DNA of 64,000 nucleotides from an uncultured Clostridium sp. (GTDB taxonomy: Bacteria > Bacillota > Clostridia > Oscillospirales > Ruminococcaceae): NCBI GenBank assembly GCA_902490335.1, contig CABUDL010000006.1, forward strand, positions 13,382-77,381, written 5' to 3'. This document shows, piece after piece, positions 25,628 through 36,159 of the stretch. The translations under genes were made by a program, and so were the position numbers. The notes below the pieces were generated by a model, which did no database searches, was not told the origin of the DNA, and worked only from the letters and a program-made list of their open reading frames with translations. The first letter of the stretch is position 1, and every line of letters begins with the position of its first letter.

Positions 25628-25662
25628 AAAAAAGGACCTTCCCAGAGAGAAGGTCCTTTTTT
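25628..25662 (+). terminator. Terminator of oleate hydratase
   Basis: A 14-bp stem AAAAAAGGACCTTC/GAAGGTCCTTTTTT with a 7-base loop. Confidence 0.9.
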
Positions 25663-25739
25663 CCTGCCTTTTTGTTATACAAAAAGTATTTTAGCTGACA
25701 AAAACAACAGAATCCCGCCTGTTTTTGTCGGAATACCGA

Positions 25740-25768
25740 TTGAAAAGGGGAGCAATCCGCTGTATAAT
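25740..25768 (+). promoter_or_regulatory. Sigma-A promoter for the DUF1275 gene
   Basis: TTGAAA (25740-25745), a 17-base spacer and TATAAT (25763-25768), ending about 28 bases before the start codon, so the leader is very short. Confidence 0.75.
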
Positions 25769-25796
25769 AAGGCGTACTGAAAAAGGGGGAAAAAGG

Positions 25797-26510
25797 ATGG
25801 AAAATAATCATAAGGAATATCTGGAGTGCGAACGGCTCTGGGTGTTTGCTCTGCTGATCTTTGTCGGAGGTTTTTACGGGGTCTATACCTATCTGCTGCG
25901 GGGAGGGGTATTCTGCAACGCCCAGAGCGCCAACTTTGTACTGTTCGCCATCGAGCTGGGAAACTTTCACTGGTCTAAGGCTGCCTACTTCCTGATTCCG
26001 ATGACCGCTTACATGGCAGGCGCATTTGTGTCCGAGGCGGTATCCATCAAGCTGACCCGCGTGAAGTTTCTGCGTTGGGAAACGGTGCTGGTTGCCATCG
26101 AAATTTTGTTCATCATCGTTCTGGGCTTCATCCCCGATTCTGCCCCCTTTCAAATCTCACAGATTGCCATTAACTTTATCTGCTCGATGCAATACAACAC
26201 CTTCCGTCAGGCGGAAGGCATCCCGATGGCAACCACCTTCTGTACCAACCATGTGCGCCAGGTGGGCATCCATCTGCACTACTTTTTGACAAAGCGGGAG
26301 CTGACCTTCCTCAAACGCTCGCTGCGCCACCTGGGGATGCTGGGGATGTTTGTTCTCGGCGGGGTCATCGGTGTGTTTGCCTGCCACTGGATGGGCGGAA
26401 AAGCCATCTGGGGAGCCGCTGTGCCGATGCTGGTGCTGTTCATCAATCTGCTGCGTGCCGACTTGACGGTGGAAAAGGAACGGCTGCACACCCTGCCTCA
26501 CGGGCACTAA
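25797..26510 (+). CDS. YoaK family (DUF1275) membrane protein
   Basis: A 237-residue integral membrane protein with about six helices. Family features are GFYGVYTYLLRGGVFCNAQSANFV near residue 23, and QYNTFR with TTFCTNHVRQ in the middle. The molecular function of DUF1275 is not known. The ATG at 25797 follows AAAGGGGGAAAAAGG. The gene is monocistronic, between its own promoter and a terminator shared with converging gyrA. Confidence 0.88.
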   Translation: MENNHKEYLECERLWVFALLIFVGGFYGVYTYLLRGGVFCNAQSANFVLFAIELGNFHWSKAAYFLIPMTAYMAGAFVSEAVSIKLTRVKFLRWETVLVAIEILFIIVLGFIPDSAPFQISQIAINFICSMQYNTFRQAEGIPMATTFCTNHVRQVGIHLHYFLTKRELTFLKRSLRHLGMLGMFVLGGVIGVFACHWMGGKAIWGAAVPMLVLFINLLRADLTVEKERLHTLPHGH

Positions 26511-26529
26511 GAAAAAACAAATTAAACAC

Positions 26530-26562
26530 AAAAAACCTGACCTAAAAAGGTCAGGTTTTTTT
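26530..26562. terminator. Bidirectional terminator between DUF1275 and gyrA
   Basis: AAAAAACCTGACC/GGTCAGGTTTTTT stem with a 6-base loop, flanked by A and T runs on both strands. Confidence 0.9.
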
Positions 26563-26584
26563 AATCTGCCGAAAACCGACAAAA

Positions 26585-29158
<2,574 letters not shown>

Positions 29159-29185
29159 CTTGCTTCCTTCCTTTCCGCACCACAA

Positions 29186-29806
29186 TTACTGTTTGGAACG
29201 CTGCTCATAGACAGCAGATGCCTTCTCTTTCATCAGGGAAACAAACTGTTCGGTCTGCTGCGGGTCCAGCACCGATTTGGGCAGAATGTAGACGTGGTTA
29301 CCCTGATAGATGATGGAAAAGACCTTTTTAAGCTCATACAGGTGCGCTACCTCGTCGTAGGACACCTGTTTGTCGTTGAGATGAAAGCTGTTTTCCTCAA
29401 AAACAAGGCGCTGTTCCCCCTCGTCCTCAAAGGCTTTGGCAATATCCCGATTAAAACGCTGGCTTTTTTTCTTGATAAACAGTGCGACACCGCCCAGCAG
29501 CAGTGCAAACAAAAACATAAAACCGTTTTGTGTAGAGAAAAATCCAACCAACTGCACGCACATCAGCAGCACCAGCACCACAAAGAGCATCCTTGCCCGT
29601 TTTCCGGTGCCGTCCGCCTGGTCGGTCGCACACAGTCCGTCAAAAATATCCATAAACTTCGGGATAAAGGTGATGTTGAGCAGTCCCTGCTCCTGTGTGT
29701 CTTCTGCCGGCTCTTCCTCCCGGATTTCCCGGGAAATGTTTTCCCGGGAAATCATTTCCTCGGAAATATCCTGCGCCTGCTGTTCTTGTTTCTCATTTTC
29801 CTGCAT
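29186..29806 (-). CDS. YcxB-like membrane protein (second of a pair)
   Basis: A 206-residue protein with a cytosolic Glu/Gln-rich N-terminus (about 1-60, including a short ISRE repeat), two adjacent membrane helices (about 70-112: MLFVVLVLLMCVQLVGFF and FMFLFALLLGGVALFI), and a C-terminal YcxB-like domain with VFEENSFHLND, VSYDEVAHLYELKKVFSIIY and YILPKSVL. Function is unknown. It starts 9 bases after its upstream paralogue and ends 27 bases before gyrA, so it must be co-transcribed with the gyrase genes unless an internal promoter exists; none was seen. Confidence 0.75.
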   Translation of the reverse strand: MQENEKQEQQAQDISEEMISRENISREIREEEPAEDTQEQGLLNITFIPKFMDIFDGLCATDQADGTGKRARMLFVVLVLLMCVQLVGFFSTQNGFMFLFALLLGGVALFIKKKSQRFNRDIAKAFEDEGEQRLVFEENSFHLNDKQVSYDEVAHLYELKKVFSIIYQGNHVYILPKSVLDPQQTEQFVSLMKEKASAVYEQRSKQ

Positions 29807-29814
29807 GATGACCC

Positions 29815-30426
29815 TTACCTTCCTTCTCCGGCTGTATCCGACGATTTAAGGGTTTTAAACCCATCCACCTGTTCGCGGATCACCGCATCCGCCTGCTTGA
29901 GCGCCTCATCCGGTATGATGACCCTTCTGCCGTCCTTGACCTGCAAAATGATGGCGCTGCCAATCCGCTCGGCTCCGGTGATGTCCTGTGTCAGGATGGA
30001 GCTGCGGTGTTTGCCGTTGAGAAAGCAGACCAGCTTGTCCGGCTCAAAGGCATATTCCATCGGCTCAAGCAGGCTGGGGTCCTTCTTCAGCTCCCGCAGC
30101 ACCGAGCGTTTGAGCGCAATGGGGAACATGACGAAATTATAAAACAGATTGAAAATCTGAAAAACAATCATCAAAATTCCGGCAATCAGGTAGATGTCCG
30201 ACAGCCAGCCTTCGGTAAAGGTGCCTTTGTAGATGGCGACCAATCCCAGTATCGTGAACAGCACTGCCCACAAAATGGCACGTTTACGCCCTTTTTGAAT
30301 CTGGTCCTGCGAGTGGGTCATTGCATAGTCCACATAATGCTGCTCGGTGAGCCGGATGGTCAGACGATGTTCAAAATCGTTGACTGACTGCTTTTGTGCC
30401 GACGCATTTGCTTTTTCTTTTTTCAT
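29815..30426 (-). CDS. YcxB-like membrane protein (first of a pair)
   Basis: A 203-residue protein with a basic N-terminus, two membrane helices (about 48-68 and 78-105) and a C-terminal YcxB-like domain with YAFEPDKLVCFLNGK, ITGAERIGSAIILQVKDG and VIIPDEAL. It is similar in plan to the next gene, suggesting tandem duplication with divergence. Function is unknown. The ATG at 30426 lies 12 bases after the gyrB stop, with GAGAACATCGAC before it, a weak ribosome site that suggests coupling to gyrB translation. Confidence 0.75.
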   Translation of the reverse strand: MKKEKANASAQKQSVNDFEHRLTIRLTEQHYVDYAMTHSQDQIQKGRKRAILWAVLFTILGLVAIYKGTFTEGWLSDIYLIAGILMIVFQIFNLFYNFVMFPIALKRSVLRELKKDPSLLEPMEYAFEPDKLVCFLNGKHRSSILTQDITGAERIGSAIILQVKDGRRVIIPDEALKQADAVIREQVDGFKTLKSSDTAGEGR

Positions 30427-30438
30427 GTCGATGTTCTC

Positions 30439-32394
30439 CTAAATATCCAGATTTCTTACAAAGCGGGCGTTCTGCTCGATAAACTCTCTTCTGGGGGCAA
30501 CCTTATCTCCCATGAGGATATTGAAGATCTCGTCCGCGCGCTCGGCATCCGCCATCGTCACCTGAATCATGGTGCGGCGCTCGGGGTCCATGGTGGTTTC
30601 CCACAGCTGTTCGGCGTCCATTTCACCCAAACCTTTGTATCGCTGGATATTGACCTTGCCTCCGTCGGCGCCCAGCTCTGCAATATATTCGTCGCGCTGT
30701 GCATCCGAATACGCATAGCGGACCTTTTTACCGCGGGAGAGCTTAAAGAGCGGCGGCTGCGCCAGGTAGATGTGTCCCTGCTCAATCAGCGGACGCATAA
30801 AGCGGAAGAAGAAGGTCAGCAGCAGGGTGCGGATATGGGAGCCGTCGACATCGGCATCCGCCATGACGATGACCTTGCCGTAACGCAGCTTCTCCAAATC
30901 AATCTCATCGCCGACTCCGCAGCCGAGCGCTGTGATGACCGGCAGCAGCTTTTCGTTGGTATACACCTTATCCAGCTTGACGCGCTCGACGTTGAGCATC
31001 TTTCCCCACAGAGGAAGGATTGCCTGGAAGGAGCTGTCCCGTCCCTGTTTTGCCGAACCGCCTGCCGAGTCACCCTCGACGATATAGATTTCGGTGCGCA
31101 CATTGTCGTGGTCGGAGCAGTCTGCCAGCTTACCCGGCAGGCTGACGCCCTCCAGAGCGGATTTTCTTTCCCTGGTGCGGTCTCTTGCCAGACGTGCCGC
31201 TTCTCTTGCCTGAGCGGCTGTCAGCGCCTTATCCATGATGGTGCGTGCGACCGCCGGATTTTCCTCGAAGTAGGTGCTCATCTTCTCGTAGGTGATGCGG
31301 TAGACCAGGGTGCGCATCTCGGTGTTGCCCAGCTTGGTCTTGGTCTGTCCTTCAAACTGTGCTTCCTCGAGCTTGACCGAGATGATTGCCGTCAGACCCT
31401 CCATGACGTCCTCTACGCTGTATTTATCGCTTTCTTTCTTAAAGATACCGCTCTTCTTTGCGTAGTCGTTAAAGGCTCTGAGAAGGGCTGTGCGGAAACC
31501 AATCTCGTGGGTACCGCCGTCTGCGGTGTGGATGTTGTTTGCAAAGGAGAGCAGGGTGGTGTTGTAGCTGTCGTTATATTGCAGCGCCACCTCGACGGTG
31601 GAATGCTCCCCGTCGCCCGAATAGTAGATGACATCCTCGTGCAGGACGTCCCAGATGTTCTTTTTGCGCTCGTGAATATAGTCCACAAAGCTGCGGATGC
31701 CGCCCTCATAGTGCAGCACCTCGCGGACCGGCTGTTCACCGCGCTCGTCGCTGAAGGTGATGTTGACCCCGCCGTTGAGGAACGCCTGCTCGCGCAGACG
31801 CTTGAGCAGCACGTCATAGTCGTATCGGGTGGTTTCGGTAAAAATCTCGGGGTCGGCTTTGAAAGCTACCTGAGAGCCTGTTTCGGTGGTCGGCTCGACC
31901 TTTTGCAGGTCGCAGACCGGCTTGCCATATTCAAAGCGCTGGTAGTAACGGTAGTGTCCGTCGCAGACTTCGACCTCCAGCCACTCGGACAGGGCGTTTA
32001 CGACCGATGCACCAACACCGTGCAGACCGCCGGAAACCTTGTATCCGCCGCCGCCGAATTTGCCGCCTGCGTGCAGAACGGTAAAGACAACGGTGACCGC
32101 CGGGATACCCAGCTTTGGCTGGATGCCGACCGGAATTCCTCGACCGTTATCCTTGACACGGACGATGTCGCCCGGCAGCAGGTCCACCAGAATCTTGGTA
32201 CAATGACCTGCAAGGACCTCGTCGATTGCATTGTCCACAATCTCATACACCAGATGATGCAGACCCTGTGGTCCGGTGGAACCGATGTACATACCGGGAC
32301 GCTTGCGCACCGCGTCCAGTCCCTCCAGGACCTGAATATCACTGGCATCATACTTTTGTGTCATCTCCAGGTTTTTTTCAGGTGTGTTTTCCAA
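30439..32394 (-). CDS. gyrB: DNA gyrase subunit B
   Basis: The ATPase subunit of gyrase. The 651 residues begin with a GHKL ATP-binding domain (EIVDNAIDE near residue 53, DNGRGIPVG near 84, GLHGVGASVVNALS near 125) and include the TOPRIM domain EGDSAGGSAKQGRD and the metal-binding ADADVDGSHIRTL, ending with KGLGEMDAEQLWETT. The frame runs upstream to an ATG at 32433 without a ribosome site; the TTG at 32394, 9 bases after GGAGGGG, is the likely start. It is preceded by a 325-base gap with a promoter. The downstream neighbours are two YcxB-like genes, then gyrA. Confidence 0.97.
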   Translation of the reverse strand: MENTPEKNLEMTQKYDASDIQVLEGLDAVRKRPGMYIGSTGPQGLHHLVYEIVDNAIDEVLAGHCTKILVDLLPGDIVRVKDNGRGIPVGIQPKLGIPAVTVVFTVLHAGGKFGGGGYKVSGGLHGVGASVVNALSEWLEVEVCDGHYRYYQRFEYGKPVCDLQKVEPTTETGSQVAFKADPEIFTETTRYDYDVLLKRLREQAFLNGGVNITFSDERGEQPVREVLHYEGGIRSFVDYIHERKKNIWDVLHEDVIYYSGDGEHSTVEVALQYNDSYNTTLLSFANNIHTADGGTHEIGFRTALLRAFNDYAKKSGIFKKESDKYSVEDVMEGLTAIISVKLEEAQFEGQTKTKLGNTEMRTLVYRITYEKMSTYFEENPAVARTIMDKALTAAQAREAARLARDRTRERKSALEGVSLPGKLADCSDHDNVRTEIYIVEGDSAGGSAKQGRDSSFQAILPLWGKMLNVERVKLDKVYTNEKLLPVITALGCGVGDEIDLEKLRYGKVIVMADADVDGSHIRTLLLTFFFRFMRPLIEQGHIYLAQPPLFKLSRGKKVRYAYSDAQRDEYIAELGADGGKVNIQRYKGLGEMDAEQLWETTMDPERRTMIQVTMADAERADEIFNILMGDKVAPRREFIEQNARFVRNLDI

Positions 32395-32544
32395 AATGTT
32401 TCCCCTCCATCGATTTTGATGAATCTTTTCCATTGAAAAACGGGCCGCCTTTTTCTTACACGACCCGCCCGCACAAGCAGGCGATCGAGCAGGAGCGATT
32501 TTTCCGTGGCAGCCCTGTATTTTTTCTTGTTTTGATACCCTTTT

Positions 32545-32574
32545 ATTATACCATATTTTCCCTTGCTATTACAA
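32545..32574 (-). promoter_or_regulatory. Promoter for gyrB
   Basis: Minus-strand TTGTAA (32569-32574), an 18-base spacer and TATAAT (32545-32550). It lies about 150 bases upstream of the TTG start. Confidence 0.65.
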
Positions 32575-32666
32575 CTTATTTTATGGATTCTTTTCTTCTA
32601 ATATGCGTTTTTTCAAAAAGTCCGGTTTTTCCGATAACAATCGGCTTTTTGCCTCTTTTAAAGGGA

Positions 32667-32703
32667 AAAGGGAGCACCCTTTGTTTTGCCGGGTGCTCCC
32701 TTT
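32667..32703 (-). terminator. Terminator after remB
   Basis: A 13-bp stem AAAGGGAGCACCC/GGGTGCTCCCTTT with an 11-base loop, about 20 bases beyond the remB stop. It separates the dnaA-remB run from gyrB. Confidence 0.8.
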
Positions 32704-32719
32704 GTGTTTTCATTTGATT

Positions 32720-32989
32720 TTACATCAACCCCAATCGGTCGATAAAGCCGCTGCGTTTGCGCAGGGTGGAGCAGGAAATCTGTGAAATATACACGGTAAT
32801 CCCGTCCTTTTCTCTGCACACGATGAAGGATTTGGGCAGCTCGGGGGAAACGGTAATGACCCGGTGCCTCTTTTCCTGCTCGCCCAAATACTCCTTGGTC
32901 AGCTTGGACACCGAGGTGTTTTCAATATCGAAGATCCCGATGATGTCGCTGCTGCGCACCACGACCTCTCCTCCCAAATGCAGGTACAT
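32720..32989 (-). CDS. remB: RemB-like (DUF370) extracellular matrix regulator
   Basis: An 89-residue protein of the DUF370 family. It starts MYLHLGGEVVVRSSDIIGIFD, a near-signature of RemB/YaaB, and continues with VITVSPELPKSFIV and VYISQISCSTLRKR. In Bacillus the RemA/RemB proteins affect matrix gene expression, and yaaB lies next to recF and gyrB as here. The ATG at 32989 follows AGAGGGGAAAAGGG. A longer open frame covering it (to 33445) is only an extension through recF. Its gene lies 17 bases after the recF stop. Confidence 0.88.
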   Translation of the reverse strand: MYLHLGGEVVVRSSDIIGIFDIENTSVSKLTKEYLGEQEKRHRVITVSPELPKSFIVCREKDGITVYISQISCSTLRKRSGFIDRLGLM

Positions 32990-33006
32990 CCCTTTTCCCC
33001 TCTTTC

Positions 33007-34140
33007 CTAAAATCGTTCGGTCCGAACCAGCTGACCCGCGTGCAGCAGAAAGCTGCTGCCGCCTTTGAGACCGCGAAAACTGGCATCGTCGCAGCAGGTG
33101 ACAAAGACCTGCCGATTGTCCAGATGATTGAGCAGATAATCCCTTCTGCCTGCATCCAGTTCGCTCATAACGTCGTCCAGCAGCACCACAGGCGCTTCGC
33201 TGGTGACCTCCTCGACCATGCTGCACTCTGCCATCTTTAAAGCCAGTACACCGCTGCGCTGCTGTCCCTGGGAGCCGTACAAACGCATCGGCATCCCGTT
33301 GACCAGCAGTTCCAGGTCGTCCCGGTGCGGACCGCTCTGGGTGGCGCCGCGGATCATATCCTCCTGCCGCTCCCGGTGCAGCTGCTGCTGATAGTAGCTG
33401 CGCAGCTGATCCCGGGTGCAGTGGTGCGGTTCTTCGATTCCACACAGATAATGCAGGTCAAACTGTTCCCTGCCGGAGGAAATACCCTCATAGACCTGCG
33501 CTGCCAGCGGGCGGATGCGCTCCACATAGCGTGCGCGGCAAAAAGCGACCGCTGCTGCTGCGCGGGCAAGGTTCTCTTCCCAGATTTCCATCGTTTCCAT
33601 CAGCTGCGGGTGCCGTTGTGCATCCTTTAGCAGGGTGTTGCGCTGCAAAAGGGTGCGCTGATATTCATGCAGGTAATGCCCGTAGCGCGGCATAATCTGA
33701 CCGATGGCGGTGTCCAGAAACTTTCTGCGCAGCGCAGGACCCTCCCGCACCAGCGAAAGATGGGCAGGGGAAAAGACCACCGCATAGAACTGACCGGCAA
33801 GCTCTGCCGCGCTGTCCAAAGGGACCTCGTTGAGGTATACGGTCTTCGCTCGCTTTTCTCCGCGTGCATCCGGCTGATTCAGCTCAATGCTGGCTGTTTC
33901 CTCCCGCAGCGTGCTCTGAAACACAAGGTTTGTGCGGCATTGGTGCTCTCCAAAGCGAATCATCTCCCGGTCCTTGGCTCCGCGAAAGCTTTTTGCGCCG
34001 GTAAACATCCAGATTGCTTCGGTCAGATTGGTCTTTCCCTGTGCGTTTTCGCCGTGAATCACGTTGACATCCGGCGCTGCCTGCAAGGAAAGAGAAGCAA
34101 TATTTCGAAAATTTTGCAGCTCGATGCTTTTGATCTTCAC
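33007..34140 (-). CDS. recF: DNA replication and repair protein RecF
   Basis: An SMC-like ATPase that loads RecA at gaps with RecO and RecR. The 377 residues contain the Walker A loop GENAQGKTNLTEAI (near residue 30), the ABC-type signature GSQGQQRSGVLALKMAE (near 300) and the Walker B PVVLLDDVMSELD (near 320). The start MKIKSIELQNFRNI at 34140 follows CAGGAGGTGCG. Its neighbours are the S4-domain gene (18 bases upstream) and remB, as in the conserved dnaA-dnaN-yaaA-recF cluster. Confidence 0.96.
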   Translation of the reverse strand: MKIKSIELQNFRNIASLSLQAAPDVNVIHGENAQGKTNLTEAIWMFTGAKSFRGAKDREMIRFGEHQCRTNLVFQSTLREETASIELNQPDARGEKRAKTVYLNEVPLDSAAELAGQFYAVVFSPAHLSLVREGPALRRKFLDTAIGQIMPRYGHYLHEYQRTLLQRNTLLKDAQRHPQLMETMEIWEENLARAAAAVAFCRARYVERIRPLAAQVYEGISSGREQFDLHYLCGIEEPHHCTRDQLRSYYQQQLHRERQEDMIRGATQSGPHRDDLELLVNGMPMRLYGSQGQQRSGVLALKMAECSMVEEVTSEAPVVLLDDVMSELDAGRRDYLLNHLDNRQVFVTCCDDASFRGLKGGSSFLLHAGQLVRTERF

Positions 34141-34158
34141 CGGCGCACCTCCTGTTTG

Positions 34159-34392
34159 CTATTCTTCTTCTGCTGCTACGGCTTCAAAACGCCATCCGTC
34201 CGCTTCCACAACGTCCCCCGGGCGGATCTTCTTACCGCGCATGGTGCAAACCTCTCCATTGACCTTTACCATGCCGGCAAGCACGATCTCTTTTGCCTGT
34301 CCGCCGGTATCGGTAAGACCTGCATACTTGATAAAGGAGTCCAATTTGATAAATTCGGTACGAATTACAATCTTTTCTGTTTTAGTCATCAT
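34159..34392 (-). CDS. yaaA: S4-domain RNA-binding protein YaaA/RlbA
   Basis: A 77-residue S4 RNA-binding protein, conserved between dnaN and recF across Firmicutes. The S4 fold is visible in FIKLDSFIKYAGLTDTGGQAKEIVLAG then VKVNGEVCTMRGKKIRPGDVV (cited by position, residues 14-61). It is linked to ribosome assembly in Bacillus. The start overlaps the dnaN stop; two ATG codons in a row (34392, 34389) share the GAGGG site, so either could be used. Confidence 0.9.
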   Translation of the reverse strand: MMTKTEKIVIRTEFIKLDSFIKYAGLTDTGGQAKEIVLAGMVKVNGEVCTMRGKKIRPGDVVEADGWRFEAVAAEEE

Positions 34393-35488
34393 TCTTCACC
34401 CTCACTGGCAGTACGAGGAAGAGGAAGCTTTCCCCTTCCAGCGGCATCACGCGCATCGGAGACAGCGCGCCGTTGATTTCCATTTTGATCATATCACAGT
34501 CGGACGCTTTGAGCGCATCCAACAGGTATTTGTTGTTAAAGCCCATGCTGACCGGCTCTCCGGTCATCTCGCACTCCACCTCATCGTGCGCTTTTCCCAT
34601 GGTGGTCGAGCAGTTGAGCTGAACGGTCTGTTCCGTAACTGCCAGTCGGATCGGACTACGCAGACGGTCAGAGATGAGCAGCGAGGTCCTTTCCACCGCG
34701 TCGGTCAGACTGCGTGTGTTGACCTTGACGGTCGTCTTGCTCAATTTCGGGATGGCAGCGTTGTAATCGAGGAAATCGCCCTCCAGCAGGCGGGATACCA
34801 CATAGTATCCTCCGATGCGGAAGACGATATGTTTGCTGGAAACCACCAGGTAAACCTCTTCCTCCTCTTCCTTGAGTAGCTTGGAAATTTCAGAGAGCGT
34901 CTTGCCCGGTACGATGAATTGGGTGGTCAGGTCGGATACGATCGGCTCACGGCGCAGCGCCAAACGGTAGCCGTCCACCGAAACCAAAGTGACGCAGGAA
35001 TCCTTGATGTCAAACAGCGAGCCGGTATGGACCGGTTTCGAGTCGGTGGTCGCAATCGCAAAGAGGGTCTGGTCGATCATCGACTTGAGAACGCCCTGCT
35101 TGAGGACCAGATCGGATTGCTGCTGTACATTGGGCAGCTCCGGGTATTCCTCTGCGCTCAAGCCCGGGATGGTAAATTCCGATGCGCCGCCGCGGATGAT
35201 GGCAAGGAACCGTTCATCCGAAAGGATGCTGACCGTTTCTCCGGGAATGCGTCGGATGATGTCCAGCAAAAGTCTGGCAGAAAGAACCAGTTCCCCTGCC
35301 TGTTCTGTTTTCGATTCAATGGTGGTGACGATCCCAAGCTCCAGGTCGTAGCCGGTCAACTGAAGGGTTCCGTCCTCTGCTTTGAGCAGGATTCCTTCCA
35401 GAGCTGGTATCGGGGATTTGGCGCAGACTGCGCGGGAAACATTTGACACTGCTTCTACCAGCAGGTCCTTTTGGCAGATGATTTTCAT
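34382..35488 (-). CDS. dnaN: DNA polymerase III sliding clamp beta subunit
   Basis: The ring-shaped processivity clamp of the replicase. The 368 residues form the three-domain clamp: MKIICQKDLL at the start, SARLLLDIIRRIP near 75, TDSKPVHTGSLFDI near 153 and MGFNNKYLLDAL near 317. The typical family ending with MPMRV is replaced here by a longer VLPVRVKNDD tail. An in-frame ATG at 35500 abuts the AGGAGG site, so the ATG at 35488 is preferred, 12 bases after it. It is separated from dnaA by about 670 bases containing the origin, and has its own promoter. Confidence 0.97.
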   Translation of the reverse strand: MKIICQKDLLVEAVSNVSRAVCAKSPIPALEGILLKAEDGTLQLTGYDLELGIVTTIESKTEQAGELVLSARLLLDIIRRIPGETVSILSDERFLAIIRGGASEFTIPGLSAEEYPELPNVQQQSDLVLKQGVLKSMIDQTLFAIATTDSKPVHTGSLFDIKDSCVTLVSVDGYRLALRREPIVSDLTTQFIVPGKTLSEISKLLKEEEEEVYLVVSSKHIVFRIGGYYVVSRLLEGDFLDYNAAIPKLSKTTVKVNTRSLTDAVERTSLLISDRLRSPIRLAVTEQTVQLNCSTTMGKAHDEVECEMTGEPVSMGFNNKYLLDALKASDCDMIKMEINGALSPMRVMPLEGESFLFLVLPVRVKNDD

Positions 35489-35525
35489 AGGGTAGGACAT
35501 CCTCCTTTTTGATCTTATCAGACCT

Positions 35526-35534
35526 ATTATATCA
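35526..35534 (-). promoter_or_regulatory. Extended -10 promoter for dnaN
   Basis: Minus-strand TGATATAAT (35526-35534) ends about 38 bases before the dnaN start. There is no good -35 box, as expected for an extended -10 type. Confidence 0.5.
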
Positions 35535-35795
35535 TAATTTTAAAAAAGTTTCATTTTGACTTGCTTTAGAAGATTTATAAAAGGGAAATAAGGGTGTGTG
35601 TCTGGCAAAGACAGTAAAATAATTTGAATCGGAATATTTTTTCTGATTGCTTTGAGGGAAATGTGTTTTGTCTTTTTTGAGGAGATATGCGTATCCTGGT
35701 GGAGTGAAACAAGCAATGGAAGAGGATTTCAAAAGATGGATTTGCATAAAAGTAAAAATTGCAGGAAAGGAATAAAAGAAAGAGAAGTATAAAAA

Positions 35796-35823
35796 TAGTA
35801 GTAGTAGTAGAGGCTGTGGATTT
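35796..35823 (+). promoter_or_regulatory. DnaA-trio element and adjacent DnaA box
   Basis: Five in-phase TAG triplets (35796-35810), a 4-base GC-containing spacer AGGC, then TGTGGATTT (35815-35823). Read 3' to 5' from the box this is GAT repeated, the reported trio polarity for strand opening by DnaA. Confidence 0.65.
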
Positions 35824-36159
35824 GTGAAAAAATCAAACAAATCGCACAAACACGCGAAAAAAAGAATTGCACTGGACGGGAAAGGCGGTTTTAAAAAATG
35901 TGAAAAAGTGAAGAGGGAAAAACAGTGCGGGTAAAGTGGTTGAAAAAATAGTGGAAACTGTTGAAAATGCGTGGAGATAGCGGTGAGATAACATGGAGGA
36001 CAGGAACGAGAAACAGAAATATAGGGAATCTGTGAAAATAGAGAATGTGGAATTCGGGAAAAGGGAGGAGGGGACTCCTGAAAAAAGGGGCGAGGAACAA
36101 TTTTTCCCCACCCCTAATCAAATTCCTGCCGGATGATTTTGTGGAAAAATCACTGCAGA

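Larger units (their letters stand above)
32395..32719 (-). other. gyrB upstream region
   Basis: This 325-base gap between remB and gyrB holds the remB terminator at its right end and the gyrB promoter, leaving a leader of about 140 bases with some self-complementary GC-rich segments (near 32445-32500). No coding frame of note was seen. Confidence 0.6.
35489..36159. other. oriC, dnaA-dnaN intergenic part with DnaA boxes and DnaA-trio
   Basis: About 670 bases without a gene, strongly purine-rich on the plus strand. Boxes like TGTGGAnnn or TGTGAAnnn, all in one direction, are at 35815 (TGTGGATTT), 35823, 35899, 35950, 35970, 36031, 36046 (TGTGGAATT) and 36140 (TGTGGAAAA). Five TAG triplets at 35796-35810 sit 4 bases from the box at 35815, the layout of a DnaA-trio opening element, and the DNA beyond (35500-35795) is AT-rich. 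This fits the bacterial unwinding system next to dnaA; functional proof is lacking. Confidence 0.75.

Noticed and set aside
32720..33445. 241-residue frame containing remB
   Set aside because: The N-terminal part runs antiparallel in frame through recF; the internal ATG at 32989 has a ribosome site and gives the RemB length.
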